Shown here: in pieces, positions 24,121 to 30,222 of the stretch | How the letters are laid out: every line of letters starts with the position of its first letter | Position numbering within the stretch: the first letter of the stretch is position 1 | Source: Helicobacter sp. | Lineage (GTDB): Bacteria > Campylobacterota > Campylobacteria > Campylobacterales > Helicobacteraceae | Length of the DNA: 30,222 nt | Assembly: GCF_014799995.1 (NCBI RefSeq) | Contig: NZ_JAAVGY010000023.1 | Coordinates: forward strand, 1-30,222 | Reading direction: 5' to 3' | Translations under genes and position numbers: made by a program | Notes under the pieces: generated by a model | The model's input: the letters and a program-made list of their open reading frames with translations, nothing else | What the model was told of the DNA's origin: nothing | Database searches by the model: none

Positions 24121-25056
24121 GTGAAGAATCGCTTTGTCGTTACAATTACAGATGTCAATGGCTCAACACAATATAATGTTCATCAATATATGAAGCAAAT
24201 TATGCTTTATGTCATTTTGCTTGTTGTCGTCATATTTTTCTTTAGTTTTATCTCTATACGACTGCTTTTAAAAGAAGTAAAACAGATTGAAACCAAGCGG
24301 GATTTGATGCAGCAAGAGTATCTGAAAATCAACGAAAAAAATACACAATTACGTGCTTTAGTAGATGAAAAGACAGAAGAGTTAGTCAAAGTTTCTGATA
24401 GAATTGAGGATTTAGAAGGAATCGTGGGACTAAGCGATCAAACGATAGAAGCACCACAGGATTTAAGTCTTATTGAACGCGTAGATTTAGCAAAGATAAC
24501 GGGGGCGCAAAAGGCATTTGTAATGCAGTTAATTCCCAATGGCGTTCCCTTGCGCGGGAGTTATCGTATTACCTCTGAATGGGGAACACGTGTGAATCCT
24601 GTGTTGCAGCGCACTGCACCTCATAATGGTATGGATTTTGGTGTGCCTACGGGGACGCCAATTTACGCGCCTGCAGATGGTGTAGCGGATTTTACCAATA
24701 ATGGTTATAATGGTGGCTATGGAATTATGGTAAAATTAGAACATTCTTTTGGATTCAAAACATTTTATGCGCATTTGAATAAAATTGTTGTGAATAAAGG
24801 AGAATTTGTGCAACGAGGGCAACTTATCGCATATTCCGGAAATAGTGGGAGGAGCACAGGACCGCATTTGCACTATGAGATTCGTTATCTAAATCGCGAC
24901 CTTAATCCACGCCCATTTATAGAATGGACTATGCGAGATTATACGCAAATTTTTGAAAAGGAGAAAAACATAAAATGGCAATCTTTGCTAACAATGATAA
25001 ACAAATTAGCGGAAATTCAGGAAATACCAGCATCATCGCGCAAGGGACAAAAATAA
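24121..25056 (+). CDS. csd1: M23 peptidoglycan DD-endopeptidase, Csd1-like (cell shape)
   Basis: A 311-residue membrane-anchored M23 metallopeptidase that trims peptidoglycan crosslinks; its relatives (H. pylori Csd1, C. jejuni Pgp3) give cells their helical or curved form. A short cytoplasmic start is followed by one membrane helix (about 28-48), a coiled coil (about 50-105), then the LytM domain with all catalytic residues: H168-N-G-M-D172, H218 in Y-A-H-L, and H249-L-H251. The intact site identifies it as Csd1 rather than the inactive Csd2. GTG 24121 is preferred to the ATG at 24100, which lies inside folC; GGGAG at 24111-24115 fits the GTG, and M-K-N-R-F is the family start. The last 27 codons overlap ccmA in another frame. 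No csd2 copy is present next to it. Confidence 0.91.
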   Translation: MKNRFVVTITDVNGSTQYNVHQYMKQIMLYVILLVVVIFFFSFISIRLLLKEVKQIETKRDLMQQEYLKINEKNTQLRALVDEKTEELVKVSDRIEDLEGIVGLSDQTIEAPQDLSLIERVDLAKITGAQKAFVMQLIPNGVPLRGSYRITSEWGTRVNPVLQRTAPHNGMDFGVPTGTPIYAPADGVADFTNNGYNGGYGIMVKLEHSFGFKTFYAHLNKIVVNKGEFVQRGQLIAYSGNSGRSTGPHLHYEIRYLNRDLNPRPFIEWTMRDYTQIFEKEKNIKWQSLLTMINKLAEIQEIPASSRKGQK

Positions 25057-25439
25057 AAGGTGATGTCATTAGTGAGTGTAATTTACACATTGATGGGACT
25101 TTAGAGGGTAATATTATCGCCAAAACAAATGTTGCCATTGGTAAAAATGGTAGTGTTAATGGAAGTATCAATTCCGAACATTTGGTTGTGAGCGGAAAAT
25201 TAATGGGGGATTGTGAATGTAATATCGTAGAGATTCTGCCACAAGGTAGAATTGATGGCAGTATTACCGCAAGAGAACTCATCATTGAGAAAACAGGGGA
25301 ATTTGTCGGACAAAGTGTTGTGCATAAGAACAATGAATACAACAATGGATTTGACAAAGCCAATAAAATAGGCTTGGATAAATCAAAAATTACACCCTTT
25401 AGCCTAAAAAAATCAGAGGACGGCGGTGAGTCAAAGTAG
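24975..25439 (+). CDS. ccmA: Bactofilin CcmA (cell-shape scaffold)
   Basis: A 154-residue bactofilin that polymerises without nucleotide and organises the shape peptidases. The core (about 20-115) is a right-handed beta-helix of repeats with Gly at turns, seen in I-K-G-D-V, H-I-D-G-T-L-E-G-N-I, G-S-V-N-G-S-I and R-I-D-G-S-I. Both ends are polar and disordered; the tail is rich in Lys, Asn and Asp. The start ATG 24975 lies inside csd1, 82 bases before its end, with AAGGAG at 24958-24963. The csd1-ccmA overlap is expected to couple the two products. The mfd GTG begins 14 bases before its end. Confidence 0.93.
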   Translation: MAIFANNDKQISGNSGNTSIIAQGTKIKGDVISECNLHIDGTLEGNIIAKTNVAIGKNGSVNGSINSEHLVVSGKLMGDCECNIVEILPQGRIDGSITARELIIEKTGEFVGQSVVHKNNEYNNGFDKANKIGLDKSKITPFSLKKSEDGGESK

Positions 25440-28400
25440 CGTTTATGCGCATCTTAAAAGTTTAAAAAGAGAATTTAATCGCCATTTTAAAGATGGCTTG
25501 CTTATTATTGCCGAAGAGAAGCAAAATGCGTTAAGTGCTTGCGATGTGGCGCGATTATTGGGGTTTGATACCTTTGTGTTGCCCGACTTTCGCGCTGTTT
25601 TTGGTGAGGATTTGCGCAGTTTTCAAGAAGAATTAAGCGAAATTTTCTCTACACTAAGAGAATTTTATGCTTGTAAGGGTGCGAAAATTCTCTTTAGCCC
25701 CCTTTTAACTCTGCTGCATTCCCTGCCTAATGCGGAATCCCTGCAAGGCATTTCATTACAAGTTGGCGCAACTCTTTCTCTAAAAGACTTCAAAGAGACT
25801 TTGTTTCATTTGGGATATGAGTTTGTAGATTTGGTAGAACTTAGCGGTGAAGTTTCTATTAGAGGAGATATTATTGACATATTTGCGCAGGGTTTGCAGC
25901 CCTATCGCATTACGCTTTTTGGCGATGAGGTAGAGAGCATTCGCGCGTTTGATGTCCAAAGTCAGCTTTGCTCTAAAGAAGAATTAGAGAATCTCACGAT
26001 TCCACCGGCGTTTTTTAATCTCAATGCGGAATCTTATGCTCTCTTGCAAAATGCAATCTTGGAGCAACAAACGCCTTTGTTGAACGATGTTTCAAGGAAT
26101 GGTAGTTTGGCAAGCTTTGGGTTTTGGTATTTGGATAAAATCCACGCAGCGCAAGACTTTTTGCAAACCTATCCTTTTATCTTGCTTTCAAATGTTAAGA
26201 AATTAGCGCAAGAAACTTTAGAATTTAAAGAGCATAATGAGCAGAAATTACAAAGAATCTTGAATGGAACTGAAATAAGCGAAAGCAAGGAATACCAAGA
26301 TTTTGAGTTTCATTTCAATACCCTAAAGACTTTTTTAGAATTTCATAAGGACAAGCAGACCACGATTATTGCCAAAACAGAATCGCAGGTGCGACAAGCA
26401 GGGATTGCGCTGTCTGATACGAGATTCCATTTTCTATTGGATTTGGATATTTCGGTTAATATTTTGGGCAAAAATGAGCTTATTTTATCGCTAAATGCAG
26501 CCCAAAGGCAAAAAAAACGCGCCAAAGCCAAGATATTTTTAGATGAATTGAATTTGGGTGATTATGTCGTGCATTGTGATTATGGAATCGCAATTTTTAA
26601 TGGAATCGTGCAAGCAAATATTTTTGGAGCAACGCGCGATTTCATTGAATTGCGTTATCTTGGCGAGGACAAATTGCTTTTACCTGTTGAAAACCTAGAG
26701 AGGATTGACCGCTATGTCGCAGATAGTGGAGGGATTCCATTATTAGACCGACTAGGGAAAGGTTCTTTTGCGAAGCTCAAGGAAAAAGTAAAAGAAAAGC
26801 TTTTTATTATTGCAAATGCTATTATTGCGCTAGCGGCAAAACGAGAATTGCTTGATGGTGTTGTCTTTAATGTGGCAAAGGAGGAAATTTTAATCTTTCA
26901 AAACCAAAGTGGATTCCATTACACAGAAGACCAAACGCAAGCGATTGCAGAAATTTTTAAGGATTTAAGCTCGGGGCGCGTAATGGACAGGCTGCTAAGC
27001 GGAGATGTTGGATTTGGCAAGACAGAAGTCGCGATGAATGCGATGTTTGTAGCATTTTTAAATGGCTACCAATCCGCTATGATTGCACCCACGACTTTGC
27101 TAGCTTATCAGCATTTTAATACCCTACAAGAACGTTTTGCGCCCTTTGGGTTAAAGTTAGCGCGCCTAGATAGATATGTCAGCGCAAGAGAAAAAAAACA
27201 AATTCTAGCCAACCTTAAAAGTGGAGAGTTAGACGCAGTCGTAGGCACGCACGCTCTTTTAAATGCGGAGTTTAAGAAGTTAGCCCTAATGATTGTAGAT
27301 GAGGAGCATAAATTCGGCGTGAAGCAAAAAGAAAGAATCAAAGACTTAAGCCAAAATGTCCATTTGCTCTCTATGTCCGCTACTCCGATTCCAAGAACAT
27401 TAAATATGGCACTCTCTAAGATTAAGGGTTTAAGTGAGTTAAAAACCCCCCCAAGCGAGAGACAAGCTACACGCACTTTTGTCAAAGCCTATGATGCGGT
27501 TTTGTTAAAAGAAGTCATCTTGCGTGAAATGCGAAGGGGCGGGCAGGTCTTTTATATCCATAATAATATTGCCACGATTACACAAAAAAAAGAGGAGATT
27601 TTGAATCTGCTTCCCCAATTAAAAATTGCGATTCTGCATTCACAAATTCCCGCCACAGAAGCGGAGGATATTGTTTTGGACTTTGCTAAAGGCACATATC
27701 CTCTCTTGCTTTGCACGAGCATTGTAGAATCAGGGATTCATTTGCCTAATACCAATACGATTATCGTTGAGGGTGCAGATTGCTTTGGAATCGCGGATTT
27801 GCACCAATTGCGTGGGCGCGTAGGGCGAGGGAATAAAGAGGGATTTTGTTATCTTTTCATAGAGGACTTTGAGCGTATTACCGCAGATGCTAAAAAACGT
27901 CTTTTGGCATTGGAGAAAAACTCTTTTCTAGGGAGTGGGGGCGCACTTGCTTACCACGATTTAGAGATTCGTGGTGGAGGCAATCTCGTAGGTGAGGCTC
28001 AAAGCGGACATATCAAAAACATAGGTTATTCTCTCTACTTGCGTATGCTAGAGGAAGCGATTTTTACTCTAAGTGGAGATGTGCAGCAAAAGCAGAATCC
28101 TATTGATGTGAAGCTTACCGTTACTGCGTTTTTAAACCCAGAATTGATAGAATCCGAACGTTTGCGCCTAGAAATTTATCGGAGACTCTCTAAGTGTAAA
28201 GAAGAAAATGCGGTATTTTTGATTGAGGGAGAGATTGAGGAGCGATTCGGGAGATTGGATATTTATACAAGGCAGTTTTTGGATTTGATTCGTATTAAGA
28301 TTATCGCAAGAAATTGCGGAATCGCAAGCATTTTGAATTATCAGCAAAACATTTCTTTTGTAAATTTAGAGGGTGAAAAATTAACAATCAAAGCCACAAG

Positions 28401-28494
28401 TAAAGATGAAGAGGATTTGCTAGAAGCGGTTTTTAAGCATTTAGAATCTTTGAAAGGCACAAAACAATCCACAGAATCAAAGCAAAAAGATTGA
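25426..28494 (+). CDS. mfd: Transcription-repair coupling factor Mfd
   Basis: A 1022-residue translocase that removes RNA polymerase stalled at DNA damage and recruits UvrA. Domains in order: the UvrB-homology module (about 1-350), the RNA-polymerase-interaction CarD-like domain (about 375-435, with D-Y-V-V-H and D-Y-G-I), then the RecG-like translocase with Walker A G526-D-V-G-F-G-K-T533, the DEEH box D625-E-E-H628, S-A-T-P-I-P-R-T-L, and R-G-R-V-G-R-G, followed by the TRCF C-terminal domain (about 870-980). The GTG start overlaps ccmA and has only a weak upstream site, so translation may depend on coupling. Length is near the roughly 1000 residues of relatives. Confidence 0.95.
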   Translation: MSQSSVYAHLKSLKREFNRHFKDGLLIIAEEKQNALSACDVARLLGFDTFVLPDFRAVFGEDLRSFQEELSEIFSTLREFYACKGAKILFSPLLTLLHSLPNAESLQGISLQVGATLSLKDFKETLFHLGYEFVDLVELSGEVSIRGDIIDIFAQGLQPYRITLFGDEVESIRAFDVQSQLCSKEELENLTIPPAFFNLNAESYALLQNAILEQQTPLLNDVSRNGSLASFGFWYLDKIHAAQDFLQTYPFILLSNVKKLAQETLEFKEHNEQKLQRILNGTEISESKEYQDFEFHFNTLKTFLEFHKDKQTTIIAKTESQVRQAGIALSDTRFHFLLDLDISVNILGKNELILSLNAAQRQKKRAKAKIFLDELNLGDYVVHCDYGIAIFNGIVQANIFGATRDFIELRYLGEDKLLLPVENLERIDRYVADSGGIPLLDRLGKGSFAKLKEKVKEKLFIIANAIIALAAKRELLDGVVFNVAKEEILIFQNQSGFHYTEDQTQAIAEIFKDLSSGRVMDRLLSGDVGFGKTEVAMNAMFVAFLNGYQSAMIAPTTLLAYQHFNTLQERFAPFGLKLARLDRYVSAREKKQILANLKSGELDAVVGTHALLNAEFKKLALMIVDEEHKFGVKQKERIKDLSQNVHLLSMSATPIPRTLNMALSKIKGLSELKTPPSERQATRTFVKAYDAVLLKEVILREMRRGGQVFYIHNNIATITQKKEEILNLLPQLKIAILHSQIPATEAEDIVLDFAKGTYPLLLCTSIVESGIHLPNTNTIIVEGADCFGIADLHQLRGRVGRGNKEGFCYLFIEDFERITADAKKRLLALEKNSFLGSGGALAYHDLEIRGGGNLVGEAQSGHIKNIGYSLYLRMLEEAIFTLSGDVQQKQNPIDVKLTVTAFLNPELIESERLRLEIYRRLSKCKEENAVFLIEGEIEERFGRLDIYTRQFLDLIRIKIIARNCGIASILNYQQNISFVNLEGEKLTIKATSKDEEDLLEAVFKHLESLKGTKQSTESKQKD

Positions 28495-28503
28495 GGGAAA
28501 GTA

Positions 28504-29340
28504 ATGCGATTAGGGTTGATTGGGGATATTGTAGGCAAAATCGGCAGGCGGCAAGTTGCGCGTTATTTGCAGCAAGCAAGGGAGGAATACCGCTTAGACT
28601 TTGTCGTGGCAAATGGGGAGAACGCAAGTCACGGATTTGGGCTTAGTATCGCTTGTGAGCAGGAATTAAGGGGAGCAGGTGTAGATGTTTTCACAGGTGG
28701 AAATCATATTTGGGACAAAAAGGATATTTTGCCTCTCCTAGCACTTGAAAACTCTAAGGTTTTGCGTCCGCATAATTATCCACAGGGGGTGATAGGCAGT
28801 GGAATCTATCGGGGAGAGATTCAAGGAGAGCCTTTTGCGATTCTAAATCTAATGGGGCATTTTGGTATGCCGCAATGTGATAATGCGTTTTTGTGTGCTA
28901 AAAACGCGGTAGAATCCTTGCATAAAGAGGGCATTATGAATCTTGTACTAGACTTTCACGCAGAGGCTACAAGCGAAAAGAGGGCAATGCTGATGATGCT
29001 TAAGGGACAAATCAGTGCGATTGTCGGCACACATACACATATAGGCACAGATGATTTGGAGATTTTTAGCGGGACATTTGGCGTGAGTGATATAGGAATG
29101 TGTGGAGCACGAGAAAGCGTGATTGGAATGGAGGCAAAAGAACCTATTGAGAGGTTTTTAACAGGTTTGCCCAATCGCTTAAATGTGCCAGAGGGAAATG
29201 GAATCCCGAGTATTTTTCAAATGATTGTGTGTGAGATTGTGCAAGGGAAATGCGTAGAAGCCTTTAAGCTTAAGGCGGTGGATAATGGGAAGCTACGAAA
29301 AACATTGAATGCAGACAAGGAAAGGGATAAAAATGTTTAA
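28504..29340 (+). CDS. ymdB: YmdB-type metallophosphoesterase (TIGR00282 family)
   Basis: A 278-residue dimetal phosphoesterase; Bacillus subtilis YmdB hydrolyses 2',3'-cyclic nucleotides and cyclic AMP and affects biofilm behaviour. Metal-binding residues are visible in order: D8 in G-D-I-V-G, E39-N40 in N-G-E-N, N67-H68 in G-G-N-H, then D-F-H-A-E and G-T-H-T-H. Length (family about 260-280) is normal. It has no signal peptide and is cytoplasmic. It begins nine bases after mfd. Its stop overlaps the start of the acyltransferase gene by eight bases. Role in this organism is unknown. Confidence 0.9.
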   Translation: MRLGLIGDIVGKIGRRQVARYLQQAREEYRLDFVVANGENASHGFGLSIACEQELRGAGVDVFTGGNHIWDKKDILPLLALENSKVLRPHNYPQGVIGSGIYRGEIQGEPFAILNLMGHFGMPQCDNAFLCAKNAVESLHKEGIMNLVLDFHAEATSEKRAMLMMLKGQISAIVGTHTHIGTDDLEIFSGTFGVSDIGMCGARESVIGMEAKEPIERFLTGLPNRLNVPEGNGIPSIFQMIVCEIVQGKCVEAFKLKAVDNGKLRKTLNADKERDKNV

Positions 29341-30222
29341 AACCATAGACGAAAGAAAGAATATCATTTACCACTTCAAGCCCTTAAGAGATATTTTACA
29401 AAATTCTAAAGTTGAATTTAAGGGAAGCGAAAATATTTTGTTTTTGAGTGAAAAAAGTTATTTAAGCAATACATTGATTGAGTTTTTCGGCAACAATGCG
29501 TTGCTATTCATTGGGGATTCTACGATGAATAGCGATTCTATTCATATGGGATACGATAGTGTGTGCTTCATTGGAAACAATAATTATTTTAATCCTTATG
29601 GCAGACGATGGTTTTTCGCATCAGAGCATAAAAATATTATTTTAGGCAACAATAGTCTTTTTTCTCACCCTCTTTGGTTTAATGTGATTGATTGGCATTT
29701 GATTTACGATAGAAGCTCCCAAAAGCGCATAAATCCTAGCAAAAGCATTTATCTAGGCGACCATATTTGGATAGGGCAGGAAGTAGGGTTTGTCAAAGGT
29801 GGCTTTGTGGCAAGTGGGAGTGTGATAGGTGCTAAAAGCTTAGTGGTGGGAAAGAAATATCATTCTAATACGATTAATGCAGGGAATCCTTGCAAACAAG
29901 TAAAAGAGGGAATCTTTTGGAGTGGCGAGTGTGTGCATAGTTGGGATAAGGCAATGACAATGCGCTATGAAACAATGCGTGAGGAGAAATTTTCTTTTTC
30001 CTACAACCAAGCCTCTTTCCTCTCTCCCAAAGCCATAGAGTCTAAGTTAGAATCCTTACAAAGCGCACAAGAGAAGCTAGAGTTTGTCTATGATTATTTA
30101 TACTGCAATACAAATAAGAATCGTTTTGCTTATTTTGAGAATTGTCCCTTTGAGATTCCTTTACCTTTAATGCCAAAACAATTTGAGAAATTAAACTTTG
30201 AGATTATAAAATCTCCAACTCT
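29333..30222 (+). CDS. Hexapeptide-repeat acyltransferase (3' partial)
   Basis: The frame opens at ATG 29333, inside the end of ymdB, and runs without a stop to the window end (at least 296 residues). Residues about 52-195 form a left-handed beta-helix of the LbH acetyltransferase type: I-G-D and G-N-N turns, a D-W-H122 histidine in the position used by WbbJ/CAT-like acetyltransferases, then G-D-H-I-W-I-G (142-148), G-S-V-I-G-A, and N-A-G-N-P (182-186), the usual coil end. A C-terminal extension of more than 100 residues holds aromatic and charged residues without a known motif. The acceptor is probably a surface sugar, but this is inferred from the family. Its GAWTC content matches the core genes. 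The eight-base overlap with ymdB indicates co-translation. Confidence 0.78.
   Translation, partial: MFKTIDERKNIIYHFKPLRDILQNSKVEFKGSENILFLSEKSYLSNTLIEFFGNNALLFIGDSTMNSDSIHMGYDSVCFIGNNNYFNPYGRRWFFASEHKNIILGNNSLFSHPLWFNVIDWHLIYDRSSQKRINPSKSIYLGDHIWIGQEVGFVKGGFVASGSVIGAKSLVVGKKYHSNTINAGNPCKQVKEGIFWSGECVHSWDKAMTMRYETMREEKFSFSYNQASFLSPKAIESKLESLQSAQEKLEFVYDYLYCNTNKNRFAYFENCPFEIPLPLMPKQFEKLNFEIIKSPT

Overview
The window reads as chromosome of a member of the Campylobacterota, most likely a Helicobacter species. It is AT-rich with dense, short-spaced operons. Its gene neighbourhood is classical for the group: addA (RecB-like) - nhaA - yajC - secD - secF - small membrane protein - leuS - lptE - folC - csd1 (M23 peptidase) - ccmA (bactofilin) - mfd, the order remembered from H. 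pylori HP1553 down to HP1541 and partly from Campylobacter jejuni Cj1094c-Cj1087c. It also carries a cbpA-hspR heat-shock pair and a three-gene cytochrome bc1 operon with a dihaem cytochrome c1, both typical of this phylum. Species cannot be fixed from the sequence alone.

Layout. (1) 1-3627 is an accessory block: the C-terminal end of a GmrSD-like (DUF1524) restriction protein cut by the window edge, a nucleotidyltransferase-fold protein, a small helix-turn-helix protein on the minus strand, a divergent small P-loop protein, and an SGNH-hydrolase-like protein with a C-terminal domain of the kind met in surface-polysaccharide genes. (2) 3831-6531 is petABC (Rieske protein, cytochrome b, cytochrome c1) with its own promoter and a hairpin terminator. 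(3) 6553-11034 holds hypF (minus), thiE (plus) and cbpA-hspR (minus). A sharp inverted repeat sits directly on the cbpA -35 box and is a likely HspR operator. (4) 11045-15301 is addA-nhaA, ended by a hairpin. (5) 15444-30222 is an unbroken run of 13 plus-strand genes with gaps of at most about 15 bases or overlaps: YajC-SecDF export helpers, leucyl-tRNA synthetase, LptE, a degenerate GGDEF protein, FolC, Csd1 and CcmA cell-shape proteins, Mfd, a YmdB-type phosphoesterase, and a hexapeptide acyltransferase cut by the window end.

How the parts work together. PetABC moves electrons from menaquinol to cytochrome c. HypF matures NiFe hydrogenase, which feeds that quinone pool. The long operon groups envelope biogenesis: Sec export, LPS transport to the outer membrane, and peptidoglycan trimming with a bactofilin scaffold. 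Folate, translation and repair genes share the transcript.

The most unusual signals are: a strong enrichment of the pentamer GAWTC (GAATC/GATTC) in nearly all genes but not in the GmrSD fragment or the helix-turn-helix/P-loop pair, which marks those as recent arrivals; the divergent helix-turn-helix/P-loop pair with an inverted-repeat array between them; the GGDEF-fold protein that has lost its catalytic residues and has a His-rich linker; and the SGNH protein with a duplicated C-terminal motif. I see no complete, clearly new multi-gene system. The accessory block at 1-3627 is the best place to look. No tRNA, rRNA, CRISPR array or insertion sequence was recognised, and no gene-free stretch exceeds 300 bases.
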